A stretch of 64,000 bases of DNA from Pseudohongiella acticola (GTDB lineage Bacteria; Pseudomonadota; Gammaproteobacteria; Pseudomonadales; Pseudohongiellaceae), in contig NZ_MASR01000001.1 in NCBI RefSeq assembly GCF_001758195.1, forward strand, positions 1,116,001-1,180,000, read 5' to 3'. The position numbers and the translations under genes were made by a program. The notes beneath the pieces were generated by a model, which saw only the letters and a list, made by a program, of their open reading frames with translations, was not told the DNA's origin and did no database searches. Below are positions 17,911 through 26,366 of this stretch, piece after piece; position 1 is the stretch's first letter, and every line of letters starts with the position of its first letter.

Positions 17911-18486
17911 CTAGAACGCGGTCAGGCCAGTCACCGGAACAATGCTGGACACAAGGATCAGATAAGCCAGATTAAACAATAACAGCCCGTAGTGGACGCT
18001 GCGATTCTTCGTGAATAGCAACCAGATGACTGAAAATGTAACCAGCACGGTACCCAGGGAGCGACGCTCCCAGGTGTCAGCGAAATCAGGTAACAAGGGG
18101 TCTGATGCACGTGACAGCACCAGGAAGATGATCACCATGCAGAAAAACCAGTTCTTGGTCTGGAGATAATGCGCCTCCAGATCCATCTTCTGGTAAAACC
18201 GCAGCTCCGGCGTCAACACAAAGGTCAGCAACACCATCATGATGGGGGCTGCCAGAAACAGCACCATCGGCGCAACCTTGGTGAAGTTGTAGGCCTGATA
18301 CTCCCAGAACCCCAGGTAGTGGTAAGTAATGATGATCAGTAACCACACCGACCAGCCGGCCAGCAACCAGGGGTGACTGACGCGGTGCCGTGCTCGAATG
18401 ATTTTACCCCAGCCCATCAGCAGTTCGGCCATGGCAAACGCGACCACAACCGAGACAAACATCATGATGAACTCGAATTTTGACAC
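17911..18486 (-). CDS. six-helix membrane protein of unknown function
   Basis: A 191-residue protein made largely of hydrophobic helices (about residues 5-24, 40-60, 72-93, 112-127, 142-159 and 165-188). The first helix holds an acidic residue, AFAMAELLMGWGK, followed by a basic loop IRARHRVSHPW, a motif also seen in other small uncharacterised bacterial membrane proteins. No catalytic motif is recognised. It starts five bases after the stop of the receiver-like gene at 18492-18980, so the two are co-transcribed and probably work together. Function cannot be assigned. Confidence 0.75.
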   Translation of the reverse strand: MSKFEFIMMFVSVVVAFAMAELLMGWGKIIRARHRVSHPWLLAGWSVWLLIIITYHYLGFWEYQAYNFTKVAPMVLFLAAPIMMVLLTFVLTPELRFYQKMDLEAHYLQTKNWFFCMVIIFLVLSRASDPLLPDFADTWERRSLGTVLVTFSVIWLLFTKNRSVHYGLLLFNLAYLILVSSIVPVTGLTAF

Positions 18487-18491
18487 GCGAG

Positions 18492-18980
18492 TTACTCCTG
18501 ATCACGTTCCGTCAGAAACGTGGCCATGGCCTGTTGATTCAGGGATTCGGCCTTGTCCTGATAAACGATCTGCTCAAGCAAAGCGGCGAGCGACTGTTTA
18601 AAGTCATCGGGGTGCAGGTAGGCCGCAACGTGTCCGTCATCAGTTGCCAGTGCCCGCTGTTTCAGATCATGGCGATGATCTTCGCTAATGATGATGACCG
18701 GCGAGTGCTCGCGCAGAGGGCTTTTACGCTCCATGGCACGCAAGCGGTACAGGAACTGGTCACGAGGCTTTTTGTGATTGTTCCAGCCGGTAATCACGCA
18801 GGCAAGTTTGTTGGTCAGCCAGCCAAAGCCGCGGTCATATTGACGCACAGCATCCATGGCATTGGCTTCGTTATAGGTATTGATACTGGTGTACCGGCCG
18901 GTAATACCAATCTCGGCGGCAACATCGTCAACCAGGCGGTTATCAATGTCGTAAATCAGAATGACAGGTTTGAAACGCAT
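18492..18980 (-). CDS. stand-alone receiver-like protein lacking the phospho-acceptor
   Basis: A 162-residue protein with the order of a CheY-like receiver fold: beta1 KPVILIYDID with the acidic pair D11/D13, beta3 KLACVITGWNN, beta4 SPVIIIS with Ser99, and beta5 VAAYLHPDDF. At the site where the phospho-accepting Asp normally sits (ISDWNMP-type), this protein has Gly65, and the usual Lys near beta5 is replaced by His123. The assignment is from pattern only. If right, it would be a pseudo-receiver that signals without phosphorylation. It has no output domain; its partner is probably the membrane protein encoded five bases downstream. Confidence 0.65.
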   Translation of the reverse strand: MRFKPVILIYDIDNRLVDDVAAEIGITGRYTSINTYNEANAMDAVRQYDRGFGWLTNKLACVITGWNNHKKPRDQFLYRLRAMERKSPLREHSPVIIISEDHRHDLKQRALATDDGHVAAYLHPDDFKQSLAALLEQIVYQDKAESLNQQAMATFLTERDQE

Positions 18981-19022
18981 CGTGCCCTCGGGCTTCTCTT
19001 TATTGTTTTGTGACTGCAGTCT

Positions 19023-19700
19023 TTAACGTGAGCTTTTCATAAACACGCTGGCCGACACCGGATCACGGGTGGTTCGGGTGCGATTGGCTGCCACCGAGCT
19101 GTCTTCGTAACCAAATGCCAAGCCAAACAGTATACGGGTTTCATCACCCAGCCCAAAGGCTTCACGCACCAGTGCCGGGTAGTTGCGCATGGTGCCCATC
19201 GGACAACTGTGGACACCGTTGGCCACCATGGCCAGCATCAGATTCTGCGCGTACATGCCAACATCAAGCGCGACTGTGGTGCCAAATGCCTTGTCCATGC
19301 CAATAAAGGCCATGTAAGGGGCATCAAAAAACTCGAAATTGCGTAGTACCGCGCGCTCGCGCCCTTCCCGGTCATTTCGCTCGATGCCCATCTGTGAATA
19401 CAGGGCAACAGCACACTCGACCTGTCGCTTGCGATACTCTCCGGCAAAATCGCCGCGATATTCGTAATCCGGTTCAACCGGTTCGCGGGCAATCACGCGC
19501 CGCTGCATTTCGGCACTGAGCTGATCACGCAGCTCGCCGGTGGCAACAAACACCTTCCATGGCTGTACATTGCAATTGGACGGAGCCAGTTGCGCCAGCT
19601 CAAAAATCCGGGTCAGCACATCATCCGGTATCGCATCCGGCAGGTAGCCACGAACCGAGCGGCGTTGGTGTATTGCGTCATGAAGCGTCATGTCAGCCAT
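19023..19700 (-). CDS. nitroreductase-family FMN oxidoreductase
   Basis: A 225-residue flavoprotein of the NfsA/NfnB superfamily, which reduces nitro, quinone or ene substrates with NAD(P)H as a cytoplasmic dimer. FMN-binding elements seen: RRSVRGYLPDAIPDDVL (phosphate site, residues 13-29), APSNCNVQPWKVFVATG (about 39-55), and NGVHSCPMGTMRNYPALVR in the C-terminal half. The start overlaps the stop of the preceding SDR gene (TGATG), so they form one unit. The natural substrate is unknown. Confidence 0.9.
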   Translation of the reverse strand: MADMTLHDAIHQRRSVRGYLPDAIPDDVLTRIFELAQLAPSNCNVQPWKVFVATGELRDQLSAEMQRRVIAREPVEPDYEYRGDFAGEYRKRQVECAVALYSQMGIERNDREGRERAVLRNFEFFDAPYMAFIGMDKAFGTTVALDVGMYAQNLMLAMVANGVHSCPMGTMRNYPALVREAFGLGDETRILFGLAFGYEDSSVAANRTRTTRDPVSASVFMKSSR

Positions 19701-20431
19701 CAGCTTAACAACTGCCCGCCGTCGACATCGACGGTCGTTCCGGTGGCGTATCCGTTGAGCATCAGGTAGACCAGCGCACTGGCAACCTCTTCCGGACGCC
19801 CAATGCGACGTACCAGCTGCCCCTGCGTCATGGCCGAAACCCGTTCTGTCTTTTCGGAGCCCATCCAGTCAAACAGCGCGGTATCAATAATGCCGGGGGA
19901 CACCACATTGACCCGAATCGGGCTGAGCTCTACCGCCAGACACCGAACCATGTTCTCTACGGCCCCCCCGACACAACTTAGTGCTGACATATTGGGCTTG
20001 AAACGCCGCGCCGGCGCCCCGCTGACAAAGGTGATGGTGCCATCCTGGGCAACAAAAGGTGCACCGATGCGCGCGACTTTGGCGTAACCCCACAATTTGC
20101 CGAATGCAGCCTGAAACTGCTCTTCGCTCTGTTCGATCAACGGCTTCAGCGTACGTGTGCCGCCGGTTGCGGCTGACACCAGATGGTCAATGCGGCCTAT
20201 ATCTGTGAACAGGCGTGTCATGGCTGCGTCATCGTGTGTATCCAGCTGTACCAGCTCGACCTTGCCTGCAGTGGCCTCACGCGCTTTTTCCATGTGCTCG
20301 GCAGAGCGACCACACGCCCAGACCCTGGCACCCAGCTTGCTGGCGGCAATGGCCGTGGCCAGACCAATGCCCGATGTGCCACCAATAACAACAACATTTT
20401 TCCCGTTCAGCACAGTTTCTGGTGCCTGCAT
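19700..20431 (-). CDS. SDR-family protein without the canonical Tyr/Lys pair
   Basis: A 243-residue short-chain dehydrogenase/reductase. The NAD(P)-binding motif is intact (VVVIGGTSGIGLATA, residues 13-27), as are the strand 4 region DHLVSAATGGT and FVSGAP with Ser137. Where YxxxK should stand, aligned by the AVELSPIRVNVVSPGIIDT block, the sequence is ALSCVGGAVEN, so Leu151 and Gly155 replace Tyr and Lys. A subgroup of SDR proteins with a non-standard active site is known. It may bind cofactor without normal hydride chemistry. It precedes, and is translationally coupled to, the nitroreductase gene. Confidence 0.88.
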   Translation of the reverse strand: MQAPETVLNGKNVVVIGGTSGIGLATAIAASKLGARVWACGRSAEHMEKAREATAGKVELVQLDTHDDAAMTRLFTDIGRIDHLVSAATGGTRTLKPLIEQSEEQFQAAFGKLWGYAKVARIGAPFVAQDGTITFVSGAPARRFKPNMSALSCVGGAVENMVRCLAVELSPIRVNVVSPGIIDTALFDWMGSEKTERVSAMTQGQLVRRIGRPEEVASALVYLMLNGYATGTTVDVDGGQLLS

Positions 20432-20674
20432 AAACCTTCTCCAACGTGATTAAGCAATGCCGCGATATTAGCACAATTGCCCATACACCTGCCTGCGCTC
20501 CTGACACAGTGTCAAAAACCGTGAAGCAACGCACACCTTTAGTCCACCTGGGCAGTTGCCAAGCGCTATAGAACAAGGATAATACACAGCGTTATTCTCT
20601 TGCCTGAATACGTTCAAGATCGACCCTGATAGTCGACCGCAGGCAGGCATAAAAACCAATATGAGGCTTTTTGT

Positions 20675-21040
20675 ATGACCCGCTCCGTAATCCACATGGC
20701 TGCCAGGCACACTCGCCGGATCGCCAATGCCCGCCTGCCCTTGCTGGCAGCCGCCGCTCTGTTACTCGCAGCCTGCGGCAACAGCTGGGTGCAGGTGACC
20801 CCCGAGGGCGAACGCGTCAGCCTGGCCACCGCTGCCGACGTCGGCAACTGTCGCCGCATTGGCGCCGCCAACGTCAACGCTCTGGACAGTATCGCCTTTG
20901 TCGATCGCGGTGCTAACCGGCTGCAGGAAGAACTGGTTAATCTGGCCCGCAATGAGGCCGGCGCAGCCGGTGGCAACCGTGTGGTACCAGAGTCAACGAT
21001 TGAGGAAGGCCGTCAGACCTTTGGCATTTATCAATGCTGA
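20675..21040 (+). CDS. DUF4156-type lipoprotein
   Basis: A 121-residue exported lipoprotein. The signal region LPLLAAAALLLAAC gives a lipobox LAAC at about residue 34. The mature part has WVQVTPEGERVSLATAADVGNC, then RLQEELVNLARNEAGAAGGNRVVPE and a final FGIYQC, the pattern of the small DUF4156 family of outer-membrane lipoproteins with a conserved Cys pair. GAGG eight bases before the ATG supports the start. It sits 96 bases ahead of the MMPL transporter operon and may be co-transcribed. The function of the family is unknown. Confidence 0.85.
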   Translation: MTRSVIHMAARHTRRIANARLPLLAAAALLLAACGNSWVQVTPEGERVSLATAADVGNCRRIGAANVNALDSIAFVDRGANRLQEELVNLARNEAGAAGGNRVVPESTIEEGRQTFGIYQC

Positions 21041-21136
21041 GAGCACTGATGACAGAACAACGTTAATTTCACCCGATAACAACAAAACAATCAGTCCTTG
21101 TGTGATGCGGTAACAGGGCATACTGGAGTCACCCTA

Positions 21137-23890
21137 ATGGAAAATGGGCTTCTGGTGCTGAGCCGCTTTTTTGCCAGCACACCGGCTGTCATGGTCAGGC
21201 ACAAAATACTGGTGTGCCTGTTGCTGCTCATCGGCACCCTGCTCAGCGCATACAGCATTGCCACCCGCACCAGTCTGGACATGAGCATTGACAGCTTTCT
21301 GGATCAGAGCGATCCCGCCATTGAGGCACTGAATTCGTTTCGCACCCAGTTTGGCAGCGACGACTCCGTGTTTCTGGTCTACGAAGCACGAGACGGCAAC
21401 GTCTTTTCTGCCGCCTCGCTGCGTGCCGTCCGTGAACTGACAGACAAACTGCGCAACTGGCGCGACCTTGATGCCGACAACTACAGCGCCGACCTGACCG
21501 AACTCGACCAGATACGGCGTGTGCAATCCATCACCACCTTGCGTATTCAGCGCGTGGACGGTGACACCCTTCGTTCCGACAGACTGGTTCCCGATGTCAT
21601 TCCGGACGATCCGGCTGCCCTGGCAACCATCCGCCAAGAGGCCATGGCAGAGGATGACTTCAAGCTGGCATTCTATTCCGCCGATGCCCGCTTTGGCGCC
21701 CTGATGCTGCAGACCACGTTTGGCGCCGAGCCATTGCCGGACTTCGAACCCGCCGTTAATGCCGATGACATCACCCTGGGTGACTCCTTCAGTAATTTTG
21801 ACAGTGCCACCACCGGTGACGGCGGCTTTGACCTGTTCTATGACGAAAGCGCAACCGTGCAGGATATCCCGTTCCAGACGGTCGACATGCTCGAGTACCA
21901 GCGCTTTTACAGCTCGCTGAGCCAGGTGTTCGCGGACGTGGAAGACACACTGGAATTTTACCCGGTGGGCAATCCTCCGCTGATGGCCTGGGTGTATGAG
22001 GTTTTACAGCAATTTGCCTGGCTGGCAGTGGGCATGGTGGCGATTTTTGTATTCCTGCTGCGAACCCTGTTCGGCTCGTTCAGTGCCGTGGTCTGGTCCA
22101 TCCTCACCATTGCACTCAGCCTGGCCTGGACCTGGGGTATTACCGTTGCGTTTGGTGTCACCCTGTCAACCATGATTTCATTGACCATGTTGCTGGTGTT
22201 TGCGGTCGGTATTGCTGATTGCGTGCACGTGATGAGCGCCTACTTTGTCTATCGCCAGCAAGGCCAGCAGCATGACCAGGCACTGGCCGGCGCCTATGGC
22301 AAGACCGGCCTGGCCATCATGGTTACCACCATTACCACCATGACCGGAGTACTGGCACTGACCACATCCGGCCTGATCCCGATCCGTGTGTTTGGCGCCA
22401 TGTCGGCGCTCGGCGTATTCATGGCCTTCTTCTTCACGCTGGTGTTGTTGCCCATCCTGCTAAGCGTCTGGCATCCGGGGGCAAATCAGAACCCAAAACC
22501 GGGCCGGTTACAGGCGTTCTGGCAACAGGCCACGTTGCCGGTCCAGGGATTGCTGATCATTGTCGCACTGGCAACCATCATGTGGCTCACCGGCATTGCC
22601 CTCGGACTGTATATCGCCCTGATCGGCGCACTGGCGCTGGGCATTTTACGCTGGCAGGATCGATTGCTTGAAGCCTGCTCGCCGCTGGTCGCCAACCGAC
22701 CGGTTACTATTCTGCTGATTTTTGCAGCCATATTCACGACATCACTTTATGGTACCAGTCAGGTTCAGATCGACAGCAACGTCTCCGAACTGGCGCGCCA
22801 GGGCAGCCCGCCTCGAGTCGCCTACAACATGGTTGATGAACACATGGCCGGCGCGCAGAGCATTTCCATCATGATTGACAGTGGCATCAGCGACGGACTG
22901 ATGGAACCGGCATTGCTCAGAGCCATGGACTCACTGCAGACGCGCATCGTCAATCGTTACCCTGATGAAGTGTCACGTACCTATTCACTGGCCAATATTG
23001 TCAAAGACACCAATCAGGTGATGAACCAGGACAACGACCAGTTCTACCGTATCCCTGACTCGGCCATTACCGTGTCGCAGTTGATGTACCTGTTCAACAG
23101 CGCCAACCCGGAAGAACGTCGCAGCCTGGTGTCGGACGATTTCAGTCGCAGCCATATCACCATCAATGCCTACAACGCCGGGTCTTATCAATACCAATTG
23201 TTTTTTGAAGAACTCGGCGCCGAAATCGATGCCGTATTCGAACCGCTGCAGGCACAATTTCCCGAGCTGGAAGTCACCGTCACCGGTTCGGTGCCTTTGA
23301 TGATGCGGGCAATGGATGAAATCGCGCAGTCACAGTACAGCAGTTTCCTGCTCGCACTGGCCGTCATCAGTGTCATCATGATACTGACGCTGGGTTCCGT
23401 TCAGGCCGGCCTGATATCGATCGTTCCCAACCTGATTCCGGCCTTGCTGGCATTTGGTTTGATGGGGCTGCTGAACATTCCGCTGGATACTGACACCCTG
23501 CTGATTGCCCCGGTAATCATTGGCATCGCGGTGGATGATACGATCCACTTTATGACACACTATCGCGTCGAGCTGACACGCACCCGGAATATGCAGCAGG
23601 CACTGGACAGCACCGTGCGTGACGTGGGTCGGGCGGTTCTGTTTACCACCATGATTCTGGGTCTTGGATTTGCCATTCTCGGCTTCTCGGAATATCTGGG
23701 CATGGCCAAGATAGGCATCTTTGGCGCACTGGCCATTCTGATGGCCCTACTGTGTGACCTGCTGCTACTGCCAGCGCTGCTGATGAAATTGAAACCACGC
23801 TTCGGGCTCATGGGTCCGATACAGGGATTTGCATCAAGGGGCGACGCGGACACCCGTATCGCCAGCAATCAAGCCGGAGACAATGCATGA
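21137..23890 (+). CDS. MMPL/RND-superfamily exporter
   Basis: A 917-residue inner-membrane transporter with two copies of one large periplasmic loop plus six helices. Each half has the proton-relay element of the family: AVGIADCVHVMSAYFVYRQ (about residue 365) and IIGIAVDDTIHFMTHYRVEL (about residue 800). The N-terminal loop carries ASLRAVRELTDKLR-type helices. This architecture is shared with MmpL and hopanoid/lipid exporters (HpnN-like). The frame opens at 21098, but the ATG at 21137 has TGGAG eight bases upstream and starts at a sensible membrane anchor. The last four bases overlap the LolA-like gene, and an outer-membrane protein follows, pointing to export of a hydrophobic substrate. Confidence 0.92.
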   Translation: MENGLLVLSRFFASTPAVMVRHKILVCLLLLIGTLLSAYSIATRTSLDMSIDSFLDQSDPAIEALNSFRTQFGSDDSVFLVYEARDGNVFSAASLRAVRELTDKLRNWRDLDADNYSADLTELDQIRRVQSITTLRIQRVDGDTLRSDRLVPDVIPDDPAALATIRQEAMAEDDFKLAFYSADARFGALMLQTTFGAEPLPDFEPAVNADDITLGDSFSNFDSATTGDGGFDLFYDESATVQDIPFQTVDMLEYQRFYSSLSQVFADVEDTLEFYPVGNPPLMAWVYEVLQQFAWLAVGMVAIFVFLLRTLFGSFSAVVWSILTIALSLAWTWGITVAFGVTLSTMISLTMLLVFAVGIADCVHVMSAYFVYRQQGQQHDQALAGAYGKTGLAIMVTTITTMTGVLALTTSGLIPIRVFGAMSALGVFMAFFFTLVLLPILLSVWHPGANQNPKPGRLQAFWQQATLPVQGLLIIVALATIMWLTGIALGLYIALIGALALGILRWQDRLLEACSPLVANRPVTILLIFAAIFTTSLYGTSQVQIDSNVSELARQGSPPRVAYNMVDEHMAGAQSISIMIDSGISDGLMEPALLRAMDSLQTRIVNRYPDEVSRTYSLANIVKDTNQVMNQDNDQFYRIPDSAITVSQLMYLFNSANPEERRSLVSDDFSRSHITINAYNAGSYQYQLFFEELGAEIDAVFEPLQAQFPELEVTVTGSVPLMMRAMDEIAQSQYSSFLLALAVISVIMILTLGSVQAGLISIVPNLIPALLAFGLMGLLNIPLDTDTLLIAPVIIGIAVDDTIHFMTHYRVELTRTRNMQQALDSTVRDVGRAVLFTTMILGLGFAILGFSEYLGMAKIGIFGALAILMALLCDLLLLPALLMKLKPRFGLMGPIQGFASRGDADTRIASNQAGDNA

Positions 23891-24780
23891 GATTGACACT
23901 ACGCGGCCTGTTAATGGCCTCAGCTTTAATCACCATGACCGTGAATGCACAGGAAACGACGCAGGAAGACGGGCGTCAGATTCTCGAGCAGGTGGAAGAC
24001 AACATGCGCGCCGTCTCCGATGCTGCCTTCAACCGGATTCAGCTCTCCAGCTGTCGTTTCGGTCTGCAGAACAGCCAGATCACCTGCGCCGAGCGCCCCA
24101 GAATCAAGGCCCTGGAATCGGTCAGCATCAATACCGGTGCTGACAATCGTGACACACAGTCCATTTCCATTGTGCTGGAACCTGCCGCCGAGCGTGGCAT
24201 AGGCATGCTGAGTTATTCCTATGACGATGCCGACCGCGACAACGAAACCTGGCTGTATTTGTCCGCGCTGGGTCAGGTAAAACGGATTGCCAGTGGCAAT
24301 TCCGACGACGACTCGGAATCCGCCTCGCTGTTCGGCTCCGAATTCACCACGGAAGACCAGGACACCGGCAAACTGGAAGAGTACGAAATCAACATTCTGG
24401 AGTCAGGCACCGAATCAGGCCGTGAGGTCTGGGTCATCGAGACCATTCCCAATGCCGAACGTGCCCGCAAGACCCGCTATGCCCGCACCGTGCAGTACAT
24501 CGACAAGGAGCGGTTTGTGGTACTGCGGGCTGACATGTATGACCGCCAGGGCCGTGAAATCAAACGCCTGATGGCATCGCGCATTGAGCAGGTCAATGGG
24601 GTATGGACAGCGCGCTCCCTGACCATGATGAATCTGGTGGCCAATAGACTGTCCAATATGGCGATACTGGAAATCAATACCGGCATCGATGTGCCGGAAA
24701 ATTTCCTGACCCCAAGAACGCTGACCGATGTCGCCTTTCGGGAAGCCGAGCTCAGCAGGATTCGCGCGCAGGTCGATTGA
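23887..24780 (+). CDS. LolA-like outer membrane lipoprotein-sorting protein
   Basis: A 297-residue periplasmic protein with a signal peptide (cleavage near VNAQE, residue 19). The mature part reads as a long antiparallel beta sheet with WLYLSALGQVKRIASG (about residue 122) and LFGSEFTTEDQ, as in the LolA-like family (PF17131 type) that accompanies RND/MMPL transporters. LolA-fold proteins carry acyl chains in a half-barrel, so this one could ferry the substrate from the inner-membrane exporter to the outer membrane. It overlaps both neighbours by four bases (ATGA before, TTGA after), strong evidence of one operon. Confidence 0.85.
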   Translation: MRLTLRGLLMASALITMTVNAQETTQEDGRQILEQVEDNMRAVSDAAFNRIQLSSCRFGLQNSQITCAERPRIKALESVSINTGADNRDTQSISIVLEPAAERGIGMLSYSYDDADRDNETWLYLSALGQVKRIASGNSDDDSESASLFGSEFTTEDQDTGKLEEYEINILESGTESGREVWVIETIPNAERARKTRYARTVQYIDKERFVVLRADMYDRQGREIKRLMASRIEQVNGVWTARSLTMMNLVANRLSNMAILEINTGIDVPENFLTPRTLTDVAFREAELSRIRAQVD

Positions 24781-26345
24781 CGTCCGCCCAACTGACACCG
24801 CTGGAGACCGGACTGTTGCCAACCACGTTCGACATAAAGCTGAGGCTGAGGCATAAACTGACCTGCTGCCTGGTGACGCTGCTGCCAATGGCAGGCCTGT
24901 CTGCTCAGGACGAGGACGCCAGTGAATTTCCTGATGATGTCGAGTTTGGCGGGGCTTTCCTGAACCCCGATGGTTTGAACCCGGATGCGTCCAACAGCGA
25001 TGGCTTTGATGGCAGCAGCTTTGACAGCAGTGCGTTTGATGACACCATGTTTGACGGGGCTGATCTGTTCAATACGGAGGTTGAAACGCCCAACAATTTT
25101 CGTTTCCAGCTCAGTCAGCAGACCGTTGCCCATATCAGCAGGCATCGTTACAAAACGCCTGCCGACAACACCGAAACGCAACATCGCGGTCTGGAGAACA
25201 ATCGATTCGGTCTGAATATTCGTTACCAGAACCCATTTGCGGCGGGCTGGCTGCTGCAGAGCAGCGCTCAGTTACGTGCTTACCTGCCCGGCGACTATGA
25301 ACGTGACAGCCCGGGGCGTGACGGCTGGGAATGGCGACTGAACGAATTATTCGTGCAGCGCAGTGGCGCACAGAACAGCTTTTCTTTTGGTCGCCAGACC
25401 ATTGTCTGGGGTGAAACCATCGGCATGTCCGTGCTGGATGTTATCAACACCACTGAATACCGCGACCTGACCATCATCGACATTGAAGATGCGCGTCTCA
25501 ACCAGTGGCTCGCGGTGTGGGATCATTTTAGCGACAGTGGCAACTGGTCCAGTTTCATCAATCTCTATCCCGAATTTGATCCGGTACCGGTCACCGGCAG
25601 CCCGCTGTTCCCGCAACCCTTGCAGGTTAACGGGCAGACGCTGCGACTGGGCAGCTACGACCGGGATAAAGAGTTGTTTGAGGTCGGCACACGCTGGAAC
25701 CGAACACTAACTGGCGGTGACATAGCAATAATGGCAGCCAGATTGTATGAGAATACCCTGCGCTATACCTTGCCCGAAGACGGCAGCAACCATGCCCAGA
25801 TTCATATCAATGACTTCGCGCTGCTCGGTTTCAGTGCCAATCGCGCCATCGACCGCCTGTTGTTAACCTTCGACCTGGCCTACAGCCATGGCCTGCTGAC
25901 AGACACCCTGCGCCAGGTTCCGGATGGTGCCGGCGGTGACGCATGGCTGCCGGGTTACGACCGGCAGGATCGGGTGAGCGTGGCCGCCGGTTTTGAGTAC
26001 GGCATCTCCGCCACGCGCCAGATCAGTCTGGGCATTCAGGCACAGCGGTTTATTGACCTGCCAGAGGACTCAGCAACCCGGCAATGGCGCCAGCGTGACG
26101 CCGAAGGCAATGCCTTGCTGCGCTACAGCCACAGCCTTCGCAACGAAGAATTGATGCTGTCAGCAACCGCACAGGTGGCGCTGGATGGTGACGAAATATT
26201 GTTGAATCTGGCGGCAGACTACCGCCTGAGCGATGCCTGGGAGGTCACCGGCCAGCTCATTCTGACCCGCGCCGCTGATGACAGCGCGATCTATTTTCTG
26301 GAACGTGATGTACGTGCCGGCCTGACACTGAGCTGGTCGTTCTGA
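24777..26345 (+). CDS. DUF1302-like outer membrane beta-barrel protein
   Basis: A 522-residue outer-membrane protein: a late signal peptide (about residues 28-43, CCLVTLLPMAGLSAQ), an acidic Asn/Asp/Phe-rich spacer, then alternating amphipathic beta strands with FSFGRQTIVWGETIGMSVLD, as in DUF1302-like barrels, and a terminal Phe (LTLSWSF) as needed for BAM recognition. Residues 76-95 form four xFDxx repeats. The TTG at 24777 overlaps the previous stop; because the signal peptide begins late, one of the in-frame TTG/CTG codons near 24815 could be the true start. It is the outer-membrane member of the MMPL/LolA-like triad. Confidence 0.82.
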   Translation: MTSAQLTPLETGLLPTTFDIKLRLRHKLTCCLVTLLPMAGLSAQDEDASEFPDDVEFGGAFLNPDGLNPDASNSDGFDGSSFDSSAFDDTMFDGADLFNTEVETPNNFRFQLSQQTVAHISRHRYKTPADNTETQHRGLENNRFGLNIRYQNPFAAGWLLQSSAQLRAYLPGDYERDSPGRDGWEWRLNELFVQRSGAQNSFSFGRQTIVWGETIGMSVLDVINTTEYRDLTIIDIEDARLNQWLAVWDHFSDSGNWSSFINLYPEFDPVPVTGSPLFPQPLQVNGQTLRLGSYDRDKELFEVGTRWNRTLTGGDIAIMAARLYENTLRYTLPEDGSNHAQIHINDFALLGFSANRAIDRLLLTFDLAYSHGLLTDTLRQVPDGAGGDAWLPGYDRQDRVSVAAGFEYGISATRQISLGIQAQRFIDLPEDSATRQWRQRDAEGNALLRYSHSLRNEELMLSATAQVALDGDEILLNLAADYRLSDAWEVTGQLILTRAADDSAIYFLERDVRAGLTLSWSF

Positions 26346-26366
26346 CCAGCGCCTGCCGACCGGCAT

